A stretch of 64,000 bases of DNA from Tricholomella constricta (GCA_013368375.1 JAACJP010000043.1:329080-393079), one strand, 5' to 3'. Positions 1 through 11,977 are shown, counted from the first letter of the stretch. Made by a program: numbers and translations. Notes: a model not told the origin generated them from the letters alone.

Positions 1-382
1 TTGACAAGGGTATAATCAACACAACAAACCACTCTGAATTTGCCAGCCGACTCCGCTCAGGCTCCCCCCCGCCCTACCTTATCCATCCACAATCCACAAT
101 CCATAGTAGAACTTTCACCACACGCACACGCACACGCACTGTTCGAGTGGGATAAGAATAAGAAAGAAGTTCATATTTACAGCGCCATCACCGCCCATAT
201 CATCGTTAGTACTGAGGACGCCGCCGCCGCTGCCCATGTTCCCCAAGCAGTATCAGCACGACGCGACGCCGGGTTACCCTGCGGTACATTCGTAGGCTTG
301 ACGGCCGGGACGCCGTCCGAGTAGCGCCCGTCGGGACGCCTGTTGGTGCCGGCTCGGATAGCACTACGCCAGAAGCAAGATT
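1..382. other. no supported gene
   Basis: Short open frames occur on both strands, but none has a recognisable family, an in-frame splice partner or a convincing start. This is probably the 3' flank of the protease relic that follows. Confidence 0.5.
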
Positions 383-1185
383 TTATTCATTTAGCGACAT
401 GCGGAGCGGGAGGAAGGGAGGGAGGAAGCAGGAAAGGGAGAAAGGAAGCAAGGTAGATTCACTGGGGAAGTTACCGCCGTCCTTGGCGGCGGCTGCGACG
501 GCGGCCTTGAGCTTGTCGTCCGCGTCGCGCGGGACAGTCGAGAGGAAACCCATGCGCGGCCGGTCCCGTGATGGGCGGGTGAGATTTCCATAGTGATATG
601 ATGGCAGGACACTATCCGGGGTTCTAGTCGTCAGCGAGCCGTCGCGCAGAGGTAGGGAGAGAGGAGAGGGTGTGAAAGACACAGGAGAGGGGCGGAACCT
701 TACCTTTTGAGGAACGGATCGCCCAGGTTCCAGCTATACAGGTACCGGGTGGGTCAGTCGCGACGAGGTTGGCGCTGCAGAGCGAGATGCTATCGACAAA
801 CTCCTGGTTCACGAAGTCGCGCGGGTCGACCGGGAACATCTTCCCCCCGATCTGGAAGGACAGCGTGTGCGGCTTGTTGCACGGGAAGCGCGGCCCGAGC
901 TTTGTCCGGATGGCTTGGACGACGTCAGCGGGGCGGCGCAATAATGAGTTTCCCTGCGTGGTGGTGGTTGGTCAGGCTCATTAAAAATGAAGCAAGTTTG
1001 GGTGATTTACGGCGTCGACTAAAACTGAGAGGGCGATCGATCGTTGAGGGTGAGAGGGTTGATCGAGGGAGCTTCTCGCCGTCGAGGAACACGTCATCAA
1101 TGAAGACTTCCCATGTTATAGGGTCCAGCCCTCGCGTAGGACTCGGAGATAGCCTCACTGAACGTCGTGGAGGTCGTCATCAGCG
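383..1185 (-). pseudogene. A1-family aspartic protease relic (C-terminal half)
   Basis: Minus-strand segments carry landmarks of secreted fungal pepsin-like proteases (family A1): WEVFIDDVFLDG, FQIGGKMFPVDPRDFV, LYSWNLGDPFLK and a terminal YHYGNLTRPS...RMGFLSTVP block. They do not share a frame. One shift falls just before WEVFIDD (an extra A near 1118), one between STLSPSTI and the LVDAGNSLL block, and one just before LYSWNLGDPFLK. Plausible introns remain, with GTAAG donors. The second catalytic motif, normally DTG or DSG, reads DAG across an exon junction. The N-terminal lobe with the first catalytic Asp and any signal peptide is absent. Family assignment is secure from the motifs. The pseudogene call depends on the indels being real. 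Confidence 0.75.
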
Positions 1186-1335
1186 CTCAAAGAAAAGCGT
1201 TTCGCGTTGTGTCACACGGTCACATCTGTCACCCCACTGTTGATCCCCGTGACAGCATTGTGCAATAGTAAACGTCGTTGGCGTACTTTCCTCTTCCATG
1301 AGAAGGCGCTCTGAATGGAGCCCTCATCCAAGGCG

Positions 1336-2049
1336 TTCTCCCGGGTAGCCATCTTCGAGAACGCGACAAGATTATAGAGAAAAAACACCGGAAGGAATTA
1401 GCGATACAGGATCGAAAATTCGAGCGACTTAGATGGGCTCACTGTAACGATACTTTGATACAGCTTTTTGAAGCTCAAACTCGCGGAAATTGCCTGGCGA
1501 CGTCCCTTGGCTTTAGTGATATCTACGAGGCTCAAGTAACGATTGACACTGCTGATGGCGAAATCCCATACAAGGATTGCTTAGAGCGGGTACCTGCAGG
1601 GGGAGCTTGCTGCAGCGCAAGCAGAGAACGGGAAGTCGGAACTCCTTCTAGAGACGTGAGAGAGAGACCAGGAGCAATTACTAGCTAAAATACGGGCTAC
1701 ACAGGAGAGAGAAAAGGAATTCAAGTGAGCTTAAATCATGACATTCTGTCAATAATGACTGACGCGTATTTACCGTAGAGCCGACGCGTCTAGACATAAA
1801 TCCAACTCCCAGCGGCTTGCGCGGGAATTCAAGCAGCTACAAGAGCGGTACGACGCCCTCGCGGACGTGAAGGAACGCGCCGCCGCGCGTTACAAAATTG
1901 ACTATGCGAAATGGCGAAAGTTTAGAGACTGGATCTTCACGGAGGAAGCGGAGCATTCGAAGGACCGGAACGAAGTCGGAATTACCGAAGAAGAAAAACG
2001 ATCCCGCTACATGGCCAGTCTCATGCGAAAGAAGATGATATGGAAATAG
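1336..2049 (+). pseudogene. coiled-coil protein relic
   Basis: Plus-strand segments read as a charged helical protein: IIEKKHRKELAIQDRKFERL near 1370, LQGELAAAQAENGKSELLLE near 1600, then, after a GTGAGC..TAG intron (about 1725-1780), LAREFKQLQERYDALADVKE and YAKWRKFRDWIF. An in-frame TGA interrupts the second segment (LLLET*ERDQ, about 1655), so a full product is unlikely. The W-x-x-F-x-x-W pattern behind a long coiled coil is reminiscent of CtIP/Sae2-type repair proteins, but the diagnostic C-terminal motif is not visible. I leave the function open. Confidence 0.4.
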
Positions 2050-2278
2050 GGCCCAACTTGGACGGCGGTAAGAGGTCACTTATTTGCCACAGGAATCCTC
2101 TGACTTTACTGTACAGATAATTCACCGAAGCCGCATCCTCGGCCACCGCCGCTGGGAGGAATCACGAACCTGCAGTGTTACAAGGAGAACCTGGCTACAC
2201 CGCAATGTCCTTCGACACTCTCACAAAGTCGCATAAAAGCAATTAGAGCGGCCATCGCCGCATCTCACGCTCTCCACC

Positions 2279-4619
2279 ATGCCCCGCAACATTGATGAAA
2301 AGAGTCTAACACCGACGGACGGCGAAGGGGAGTCTACCAAGCGAGAGGAGGCGGGAGAGTCGAATGATGCCGTCATTGTGGACTGGGATGGGCCTAAGGA
2401 TCCTGCCAATCCAAAAAAGTGAGTCTCTAGCGCGACTCAGAGACGAGCTTGCTCACTTCCGTCGTAGCTGGCCGTATCGCCGAAAGTGGGCTGCCACTCT
2501 GGTTGTGTCTTCATTCACGTTTATATCCCCCGTATCATCCTCTATGGTTGCACCCGCAACGTCGCAGGTTGCAAGTGACTTTGGCGTAACGCAGAACGTA
2601 GTGATTGCAATGATGACTTCTATTTTCGTGCTGGGTTATGGTGAGTGCTACAATTCTTGCTTCAGGACATCGTGCCGACGATTCTTATAGCTATGGGACC
2701 CCTTGTAAGTCTTCTCTGACGGTCATCTCTCTTCGTAACAATCGTTAAGACAAGATTTAGTTCCTGGGCCCACTCAGTGAGATTTACGGAAGGTCACGAG
2801 TCCTCCAGTTGTCGAATCTGTTTTACCTGGGTAAGCCACCGATCGCCAATGTAGTATCCCAAGTCTCTTTAAACTGAACTGTGATCAGCATGGAATTTGG
2901 GATGCGGTTTCGCACAAAACAAGGGACAGTTCATCGCCTTTCGATTCCTTTCTGGTTTAGGTGGCAGCGCGCCGCTATCCGTACGTTTTCCACCTGAATG
3001 ATGTCTTGTCGCCGACCTCAGCCCCTTTTCCCAGATTGGTGGTGGAGTTCTGGGAGATGTCTGGCACCCCGAGGAAAGAGGAAAAGCGATTGCGATTTAT
3101 TCCCTTGCCCCCTTGCTTGGACCCGTCGTTGGACCCGTTTGCGGCGCATGGTACGTCTTGAGTAGACTTCCGCGCCCCCTCACTAACCGCCCTTTCAGGA
3201 TTGCTGAACGGTCTACGTGGCGCTGGGTGGTAAGCTCCATCCATTGATTAGAAAGTACAGATATTAAAGATATGTGCAGTTCTGGTCGACGAGTATAGTT
3301 GACGCCGCCATTCAAATCTCAGGCCTATTTTTCCTCCAAGAAAGTATGGCGTATTCACTTCAACGCCTCATTTTCTGTGCTTCTGACCCATATCATCAGC
3401 ATACGCTCCCCTTCTGCTCGAACGCAAAGCAGAACAAATCAGAAGAACGCTCGACGCTGAAAAAGGTGAGAAGAAAGATGTCCACACTGTTTTCGAAGCT
3501 GCAGGGGAGCGATCGTGAGTCAATAGCGCTATCCCTGATATAAAATTAACCTCGTCTTTTCCAGCTGGTCGCAAATCTTCTCCAAAGCTCTAACCCGCCC
3601 ATTTGTCCTCTTCGCACGGGAAGAAATCGTCCAACTATTCGGGATCTACATGGCCTTCATCTACGGTCTATTCTACCGTAAGCGCTAGCTCCTTTTCCGT
3701 AAAGGTGTACGCTCTTATAACGTTGTCCAGTATTCCTCACCACCATGCCTGCTATATTCGAGGGCACCTATCGCCAGAAGAAGAGCATCGCCGGACTGCA
3801 CTACATCGCACTCGGTGTCGGCCTAACCCTCGCCTCGCAAATCAACGCACGATACATGGACCGCATATATATACATTTCAAGCGCAAGAACAACGGCGTC
3901 GGCGAGCCCGAGTTCCGTCTTCGTGGGTGTCTTGTCTATCTATATATCACCCTTCTTCTTCTTCGATCGCGAGAACTTGGAAAGCTGATTAGTGACGCGC
4001 TTCAGCGTCTATGGTGCCGGGCACCGTCATTCTCCCAGCAGGCTTGCTCATTGCTGGGTGGGCGGCGCAAGAGCATGTCCATTGGATTGTAACAGATATC
4101 GTAAGCATGCGTCTGATTAGCCGTATGATCTTGAACGCGTCCGAGCTACTTTGCTTTTCTTGTAGGGTATTGCGTTCGTTGGAGCGGGGATAATCCTCCT
4201 CTTCCAGTCGATCCAGACATATGTCGTAGATGCGTTCACATTACATGCCGCTTCCGGTGAGCCAGTGCTCGACATACCCCCCAACCTTGCAGGACCTTTG
4301 GCAGATTGCGGATGACTGATTTTGCCTTTTTTCCTTTCCATGTACGCCAGCCTTTGCTGCCGTTTCCTTTTTGCGCTCGATAGCGGGCTTTGGGTTCCCC
4401 CTTTTTGCGCCGGCGATGTACCATGTGGATATGGGAAGGGAAACACGATATTGGCTGTTGTGGCTATTACTCTTGGGTGTCCGGCGTACGTCCCCCCATC
4501 CCCACTCGTCCTTCTCAAGGCAGAGCAGCGCTGACCACGCCGTGTATCGCTTCAGGCCCTGGCTCTTCTGGAAGTATGGGAAACAGATACGCATGGAAAG
4601 CAAATATGCGCGCAAATAA
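2279..4619 (+). CDS. MFS transporter, DHA1-like (frameshifted near C-terminus)
   Basis: The major facilitator family moves small solutes or drugs across the plasma membrane by proton antiport. I read 14 exons: 2279-2418, 2468-2640, 2691-2704, 2761-2830, 2889-2980, 3035-3150, 3199-3229, 3280-3343, 3400-3514, 3565-3677, 3731-3922, 4006-4100, 4166-4256 and 4351 onward, all with GT..AG sites. Visible features are an acidic N-terminus, a first helix after NWPYRRKWAATLVV, motif A-like GPLSEIYGRSRVL, and GDVWHPEERGKAIAIYS between TM4 and TM5. Exon 3 is only 14 nt. The last exon follows frame FPLFAPAMYHV, but the expected GYGKGNTILAVVAITLGCPA (TM12) lies in another frame. About one base is missing near 4427. 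The C-terminus WLFWKYGKQIRM is recognisable. The gene may be newly inactive, or the base may be a sequencing error. Substrate unknown. Confidence 0.8.
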
Positions 4620-5065
4620 CAACAGTGGAGCAAAGGAAAAGGAACGTCATTTTCTATCCCATATACTTTTCTTCGCCCCCGGATACGTCTTTGATGATTT
4701 TTGATGCCCTTCTATCTTTGCTAATGGGCCTTGGGACATTGCATATACATTGTACATACCCCCCACATTAGATCTCCTGCTATTAACGTTTATGATCATC
4801 ATTAGAATGCGGGTATATCGCATTGTAGAGCTTGCTGCATCTTTGTACATTATATTTACTAGTTGTTCAATGCATACATGAATCTTCGAAGAGTTAATGG
4901 CAGCTTGGACCGGAACTTAGTCGAAGGTCGAAGTGGTGTTATGGGATGGGGAATCATCTTCCGCCCAGCTCCTCCTTCAAAGGTGCTGGGTGTTGGTCCC
5001 GGCCATCGACAGCATACCCCATAAGCCGCGTTATCGATTTATAAGGTCTAGCGCGCTGAGGTCCT
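4620..5065. other. intergenic, no gene seen
   Basis: AT-rich 3' flank of the transporter gene. It contains one copy (4765-4785) of a 21-bp word repeated at 9988-10008. No coding signal is visible. Confidence 0.5.
4765..4785 (+). repeat. 21-bp direct repeat, copy 1 (copy 2 at 9988-10008)
   Basis: An exact 21-bp word, starting ACATTAGATCT and ending GCTATTA, occurs here and again at 9988-10008. The pair brackets the first FunK1 unit. The flanks of the two copies differ, so it could be a scar of a mobile element or a duplication junction. Confidence 0.5.
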
Positions 5066-5290
5066 AATAAAACAACGGCCTTCGATTGCCAAGCTCTACA
5101 AGATTGTCTTGTCAAAGATGGATGAGGCGTTGTTCCTGCTTTAGTAGAGGATGTCAAGTATCAATGATTGAGAGCCATCTTGAAGATGCGAGTGGCGAGT
5201 CTAAGATCTTGTGGTCTTACATGCTAGCTCAAGTACACCTCAGTGAGCAGCTCCTCAGCTCCAAACAAATGGATCAATTCAACTAGCCAC
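5066..5290 (+). repeat. duplicated upstream segment, copy 1
   Basis: This stretch aligns with 11978-12280. Both begin at AATAAAACAA.GGCCTTC and end with CTAGCCACGCGCTTTGA, with diverged sequence and deletions between. Each copy lies upstream of a FunK1 gene, so this marks the 5' part of the duplicated unit. In copy 2 the segment holds a 78-codon open frame (11984-12221). Here that frame is broken. Confidence 0.6.
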
Positions 5291-5779
5291 GCGCTTTGAA
5301 TATCAGCAATTTCAATATTAATTGTGAATGAGGAGAATAAAGTAGTACTAGTATTGGACATCGAATCTAATCTATACTCTTTGGACCTGATCCGAATTGC
5401 GAACAAACATGTGCTGTCCGCCACCAACCACCATCGCGAACTGCAATACATCCTTTTCACCGTCAACTACTCAGAATTTGCTATAATATTTCTTCCAACG
5501 ATGGACCCGACGAATTCGCACAATCGCAGCGCGCGATCGCGCCGTCCTGCGGCCATCGCAGTGGCAGTAGAGGTGCGGATGGTGTTCAGCTCAGGCTCCC
5601 CCGTTTCGCTCAAATGCCACATGCAGATACCTGAGGACATCACCTTGCTTACCCAGCCGAGATATACCAACAATATCAGATCTGTACGCCCCTCAAACCG
5701 CGCAGAACGTGAGGAACAGGCCCACTGAACTTTCACACTCCAGGGGCCCAACAAGGGAACCCCAGTCAAGTCTTCAAAC
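5291..5779. other. 5' region of FunK1 gene 1
   Basis: A 134-codon plus frame (5324-5728) and a minus frame (5467-5781) overlap here. Neither resembles a known family. An upstream exon of the kinase gene could lie here, because the second copy appears to have one, but I could not splice it convincingly. Confidence 0.3.
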
Positions 5780-8700
5780 ATGATTCACTCGGGAACAGGG
5801 ACGAGGGAGCAAGTCGTCAAAGGATTCACGAGCGAGTTGTTTGGCCGCCGCTGGAACAGCGCTGATCTCGTGGACCATGCCTTCGGGAATATCGTGTCCC
5901 TCTCCCTAGCCGCTCGCATCATGCTGTCGTTCCTACATTGCAAGCTTCTCACTGTCGAACTAAACAGCAAGGAGCTCACAAAGGAGGAGTGGCCTCAAGC
6001 TTGCACCGACGCGGCATCATGGGCGCATGCTGTATCGAGCGGGTCAAAGACATCCGAAATGGAGAAAGGGTACGCCTGGACATGGAATAAGAAGGAATTT
6101 GGCACCGGAACAGAGCTTGGGGCTGAGAATTTCTTTAACGCCGTTGGAATGGCGGCCTACCTTTCTGCAGGAATAACCGATCACGCAGGCCTACAGAACC
6201 ATACACCTACCAGCCGTTTCACCACTTCACCCCGCCCACACTATGCGCTGCCACTTCAACCGCCCGATGGTCAAGATTGCCAGCCTGATTTGATCGTCCT
6301 GCCGTCGTCCGCGTTTGTATCTTTCTCTGAACGTGACCCAACGCGTTTGAAAGAATATCAAGGAAAGCCGTCTGCGGTACGCTTCATCAAAAGCAATTTT
6401 CCTGAGCTGTTTCAATGCTCTCCTGCTTTGTCGGCATTGGTCTTTGCAAAGAGTGAGCGTGCTTGCATCCGTGTTCGCGCAGCTCCTTACTGGCCGCTCT
6501 ACAGGTACCGAGACTTCTCCCCGACTAGATTTTGAACTGCCACCGGATACAGAACTTCCACCTCCGGCTTTGCAGTTTGCCGATACTACTGGCTCCAACG
6601 ATAATGTCGCCGCTTTAACTCGTGAGGAGCCCTCCGCGATAGACGACGGAAACGATAAGACCGAAATTCGTGACCCATACTCCTCTTGTGTCGACACTCC
6701 TGCCGAGTTGCTGATGAATCTAAAGGAGCTATCGAAAGAGCTGGATGCAAAGCAGTTCCCTCTTCCGCCCAAGTGGGTCGTCGATGCCATGACGAAGCAT
6801 CATGATTCCGATTACCTGGATATGTCGCGTGTCTGCTTCCCTAATATCTTACTAGCCGGCGAGGCCAAGCAGTCAGACATCAAGGCAGCTGTGGTGCAAT
6901 GCTCCGTTTATATGCGCCAGCAGCGACGTACTCAACCATGGCTACGCTTTTGCCTGGGCTTAATGGTGACGAAGAACAAGTTAGGGATTCTACGTGCCGA
7001 TGCGATGGGCGTAGAGGAGTGTTTTTTCGAGAAGGATATCGGCCGTGGCGTCATCGAAGCTATCCGGCTGGCACTCGGCATTACGTTGGCGACGGACGAG
7101 GAGCTCGGTCTTCACCCAGCGTTCTCTTTGCGAGACACGGAGATGCCGTCGGTTTCTGATTTAGATGCGAAGACCGGTAAAAAACGCCCAGCACCCTCAA
7201 CGAACACAGATGATCAGCCGGACTTGAAGAAAGCACGGACCGCCGGTGCCAGTCCTTCTACGCGATATCCTGCACCGCCAGCAAAGTACCGATACAGAGA
7301 GGTCAACTTCGTTACCCTGGAGAACAGCAAGCTCCATCTTCCCGGTTCTCAAGTGTCGACCGGGAATCATACTCGATATTATACCAAGTATCTCCTCGAG
7401 GACCGAGGCTCCCTGGTCGGACGGTCCACGCGGATCTGGTGCGCATACAGGGAAGTGTCCGGGTCGGAAAGGGAGTCGCTGGCCTCAGTCCACAAGATCG
7501 ATTCGCACATGCCCATATTCATTGGTCCATACGCTCTGAAATTCTACTGCGCAGATATCCAAACTGAAGCCTATACGCAAGACATTCTGATCAAGGCGAA
7601 AAAAGCACAGGATGCAGGGACATTAAAGCATGTGCTCTTGCCGACCGAGTGTGTCCTTTGTATTCCGTTTTCTTCTTTCCTATGAACTAAAGCATTTCTT
7701 TACAGCGTTTGGTATATGGGTAAAACATTGGACGTCGTGCGCAGCTTGGGAGGCTCAGTGAAAATGCTGAAAGTTACGAGCTTCGCCTTGAAAGATCGCG
7801 AGGAAATCGTCACAATTTCGCCGTTCAAACGCACCTTGGCACAGTTTGAGACGGCATATGAGTTCTACGGCGCTATCATCGGCGTCTTGAAAGGTGAGCG
7901 CTGGGACTGGTATCTGTTTTATCACCCTTTCTAATGAGCTTGCAGCAATTGGCGAACTGCAGGACGCAGGCATCATGCATCGTGACATCAGCTTCGGAAA
8001 CATCGTCTTAAGTGACGAAAAATATGCCAATCCCGACAAGAAATGTGAAAGTGTCAACGTAGACTTTGGTGATGGTAATTCGGTTGAGGCTGTGCTTGTC
8101 CGCCGCCAATCCGCCCCCATGCCCTCGTCTGGTGGCCTCCATGACCTTGACATGGCCGCGTCCATTCCAAAGAGTGTGCCAAAACTCGAAGACCCGGTTC
8201 TTTGGACGTCAAAGGGCTTCAAAAAGGTAAGGCTCAGTTGGCGAAATTGTACTGCTCTCACAGCTGTCTTTGATAGATTTCCAAGCCTCTGACAAACGAC
8301 GGAAACATAGGGCCGGATTTTCGTACTGTAAGTTTACATGACTGTTTTGATGACGCGATGTCCATGCTGACTTGGCCAGGGCACGACACCGTTCATGTCA
8401 ATTCCACTTCTCTCGGGGGAGCAGAACTCTGTCTATGATGATGTGAGCCATACTATGCAATATTATCCTGCGACACTCACGCTCACTGATCACCATTCTT
8501 TCAGCTGCAGAGCACCTTCTTCGTTCTGTATCTCTCAATGCTCACCTTCGACACCCCGGCTCCGAACTGCTACCCGGAAGCGCCACGGACAACCTTGCCA
8601 CATTGGCCGACAAAGGTGCAACGATGGGCGGATAATTATGTGTCTATGGAGGATCTAGGGACTCGAAAACAAAAGTTCTTCCAATCTGACGCAAACTGGC

Positions 8701-8930
8701 TGGTATGTCTGATCGACAATGGCTTAAAGTTCTGGCTGGTTGATCCTGTGGATCGGCTGCTCGACGAATGCCACGGCGCCGCTTTGTTGGAATTCCAGCA
8801 GGCTATATGGGCGAAGGTACCGAAATCAACCGGTCGTATGGTCTTGTTCGAAAAACTTGAGGTCAAGCCTCGTGAAGTAGCTGCGGCTTTGGAGAGAATT
8901 GTGGAGAAACACAAGGATAGACTATCCTAG
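5780..8930 (+). CDS. FunK1-family protein kinase, copy 1 (intact)
   Basis: FunK1 kinases are a large mushroom-specific branch of the protein-kinase fold, of mostly unknown substrates. Seven exons join in frame to 941 aa: 5780-6452, 6505-7648, 7706-7893, 7946-8226, 8277-8327, 8380-8442, 8505-8930. Landmarks are an N-terminal region with NADLVDH-like sequence (NSADLVDHAFG), a mid-protein RRTQPWLRF.LGLM block, the catalytic loop HRDISFGNIVL (about residue 680), a DLD in GGLHDLDMAA taking the DFG position, the activation-segment signature RTGTTPFMSIPLL, and the family-typical DD-L-x-S-x-FFVLYLSML. Gene 1 has no frame disruptions. The start is the first ATG in frame; an upstream exon is possible. 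A diverged, broken duplicate follows at 12.7-15.8 kb. Confidence 0.85.
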
Positions 8931-11253
8931 ATTTTATGCACGACATTCACTCTTTGTTACCATTCCTGTACTCTCCCTCACACGGAGCTCTTCAATCAAT
9001 GATGACCACGGACTTTGCATGGGTGTTAGCATTTTCGTGGGACTACGTCTGAATGCACCCCTTCAGTCGTCCATCTCGCACCGCAGAGGACATCTCGCGT
9101 ACACCTTAATGCATAAGTGCATAACTGATCTCATCTCTCGCTCACACATGCTAGTCAAGCCAGGCAGGCATCACAATCTCTTTCGTACATTTTCGGACTT
9201 GACCTTGTATAGGCAGCGTGAAAAGTGTCGTGCGGAGACACACGCAGAATAGGTCAGCAACACCAGTGCCAGCGCACCTTTGTGCGCGCAACCGTGGCTT
9301 CGATTCCTTCCTGACTGACGTTGATGAAGTTAGAGACAAACGCGAAGGAAAAATCGAACCTTGATCTGGATTTGTCGTTTCACGCTGATTGACGCAGTCA
9401 CGGGTACATCTTTACAGCAGTCGCTTGACATAATTATGACAATATCCAAGAAGTATCCACTGCAGCAGGCCATTTGAGTTCCGAAGGTCTGCTAATAGGC
9501 TATACTGATCGAGTGCTAGAATATAGTTGATATGAATAATCCGATTATTGACCTTGGAGGGTCATCATCGTGTCTGTGGTCGTATAACGAGCGAACTGAG
9601 CTGACCCTGGCTTGGGGTGGGCGGGGACTTGTTCATCTGCGTGAGCATATCAAACTCGGCGCGCATACGCAGGTCGCGTTCCTCGGTGAGCAGGCGGGGA
9701 GCCTTGGGGGCCTGCGGAACGTCTCCTCGGAGCCCGACCGTGCGCTCGATGGAGCTCCAAATATAGCTCATTGGGAGGACATGGTCAATGTCGATCGCCA
9801 TACCGGCGGGAAGTTTGGCATTGAGCGATCGAGCGACGTTGATGAGCTTGCCGCTCGACATGGTGAGGAGATCCTCGTGGCAGCAGAAGGGTATGTAGAG
9901 TCGTGACAACCGCGTCCTTCGTTCATCAGGCCACACACTCTGGCTGAGGCCACGCTACCCTGCGGGTCGGTTTTGGGAAAGCCGGTGACATTAGATCTCC
10001 TGCTATTAGTATACATATTTGGGCACTGAGCTCACGACGGACATGTCACGCGCGTAAGTATCCTGAGTAGAACTAAAGTTACACATGTATCTGAATACTA
10101 GTCAGTCATTGTGCGTATGATTATAGAATGGAGCGACAAAATCGACAGTTGTTCGCCCCGCTACGCACCGCCCCGTGTCACGATTACTACAAGATGATAA
10201 TAGCAGCGCGCATGCAATATCTGGGCGATCAGGGTCAAAATTAATCGACAGCGCAAAAGATAATACTTACTGAAATACCCCACACCGCTCAGGGTACTGT
10301 CAGTTGTGGCGCCCTTGCCGGGCAGGCAACAATCTCGGAGATTTGGGTCTAAAATTCGCCGAAACATGTGGGTTGTCAGTGATTAAAAGAGGAAGAAAAC
10401 GACTGAAAAAAATTATACATACATTACATTACGGGGCCTGGGCGTGCGCATAAACGAAACACGCGGTGCCTGGGAAGAGTGCTGTGGGCTGAAGGGCACA
10501 GGGACATTGTACAATGTGGAGAACCGATGCAAAAGATGTAAAAACTCATGGGCTTTTATATAGCCAGCGAAACGTTCCGAGCGGTGTGCGAAATGAAATG
10601 GCGGAAGTAGCCACGGTGTGGCGCGGGTGGACATCTTATTTCCGTGGGGCGAAGACACTTGGCGGTTATCGTACCTGACAAATAGTTAGCGGCACCTGGC
10701 AAGTGCAAGTAGTATATTGCTGACTGTTGAAGCGGGATCCGGAGGGATGGGGATGGGTCTAGTGAAATGGGCGTGAGTGGGGACTCGGGAGTTCTCCATC
10801 AGTCGAGAGTCAAAAACCTGTTGTTCAATCAGTAAATACGTTTCCCTGTCGACGACGACTTTAACATACCGGTGAAGGCAATAATAACGCTTACCTTGGC
10901 TTCAAAAACGTTCGAGGAGTTGGATGGCATAGGGCGGCGACAAGTTCCCGCTGTCGCACGACAGTGCTCTTGCCAACGCTGCCCGTTGCGCGTGCCTGCA
11001 GACAAGACCTCTCCCACACGGTAACCTTCCGTGCACTTCGCCCCTCCACTTTTCGCTCTCACTCCAAGTTCCCGACCCGAGATGACGAGGCGCCCGAACA
11101 GCCCTCGTGCCCGCCGCCATGCGTCCCAGTCGCGTCCTTGATGTAGTCAGTAACACGTATACACCGCCGTAGATTACTCATATACCGTGTGATACGACCA
11201 TATATATATTCAATTTCGCCTTTTCTATCCCTCCCGCGTGTATCATAGGGCTT
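8931..11253. other. no recognisable gene
   Basis: About 2.3 kb between the FunK1 copies. A 123-codon minus frame (9565-9936) and several shorter frames occur. A donor-like GTAAG follows an open minus segment near 10270. I recognise no family. The second copy of the 21-bp word (9988-10008) is here. Confidence 0.4.
9565..9936 (-). CDS. unrecognised open frame, possible gene fragment
   Basis: A 123-codon minus frame contains CHEDLLTMSSGKLINVARSL and AIDIDHVLPMSYIWSSIERT, a mixed hydrophobic/charged composition that looks more protein-like than the opposite-strand frame. No motif identifies it and no flanking exons could be attached. It may be a relic. Confidence 0.2.
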   Translation of the reverse strand: MWPDERRTRLSRLYIPFCCHEDLLTMSSGKLINVARSLNAKLPAGMAIDIDHVLPMSYIWSSIERTVGLRGDVPQAPKAPRLLTEERDLRMRAEFDMLTQMNKSPPTPSQGQLSSLVIRPQTR

Positions 11254-11790
11254 TTATTTTGAAGTCAATGTGCGAGTGTATAAAATGTAATCGATGTCAG
11301 AATGATGACGCGTGTAGATACAGTCAGTCAGTCGAATCGCGCACCTTGAGTGTCTGAGCCCACTGTCCATCGCCCATCTCTGTGTGCCCCAACGGCGCGT
11401 GGTCGTAGTCAGGCGATCGAAATAAATCTGACAGAGAAAAGAAACGGTCAAGTCTGGAAATGGAACTTACCTCCGTGAACAAATTCAGGATCCCATGTGC
11501 GATGCTTCATCGACGCGATCGATTGTGGATCAGAATGGCCTTGGGATTTGAAATTGATGTGCAAGGATCGAAGTCAGATTGACGACGCGTGTAAATACAG
11601 TGAGTTGATCTGCGTACCTTGAGTACTCGAGCCTACTGCCCATCTGGGTGTGCCCCAAAGGCGCGTGGTCGCTGTTCGGAGATTGGAATTGATTGAGAAT
11701 TGAGTAGGAAAAGAGACGACTAGAGGGAACTTGGACGTGGAAAAGATAAAACTTACCTCCGTAAGCAGCGTTCTCGTCAGGAGAGATATA
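11254..11790 (-). repeat. tandem diverged duplication of about 290 bp with exon-like cores
   Basis: Segments 11270-11480 and 11555-11765 align in the same order. Both contain, on the minus strand, an exon-like block DHAPLGHT(E/Q)MG ending at a GTGCG or GTACG donor, preceded by a block ending at G-GTAAGT (PEFVHG in one, DENAAYG in the other). The acceptor AG before the core is present in the upstream unit (CTCCGAACAG) but not in the other. This looks like a duplicated exon pair of an unrecognised minus-strand gene, partly decayed. Confidence 0.5.
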
Positions 11791-11977
11791 CAGCGTCGAC
11801 ACGGCTGCATGGTGTCGAATCTACTCGAAGGAGGCCTTGGGTACTCAAGGGGTCCACAGTGTCGCGCCGCCGTGTCGACTGTCTGCGAAAAAGCTGCTCG
11901 AAGCTTTGGAGGATGCGTCGAAGAGTGTGTTTCAACCTTCGGTACGAGAAGGTAATCCACGAAAGGAAGAGTACGAA

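Noticed and set aside
40..324. 94-codon plus frame at window start
   Set aside because: Non-ATG start, low-complexity His/Ala content and no splice or family support.
10950..10995. Walker-A-like ATGSVGKST on the minus strand
   Set aside because: The frame has stops on both sides and no Walker B or family context. Chance in GC-rich sequence.
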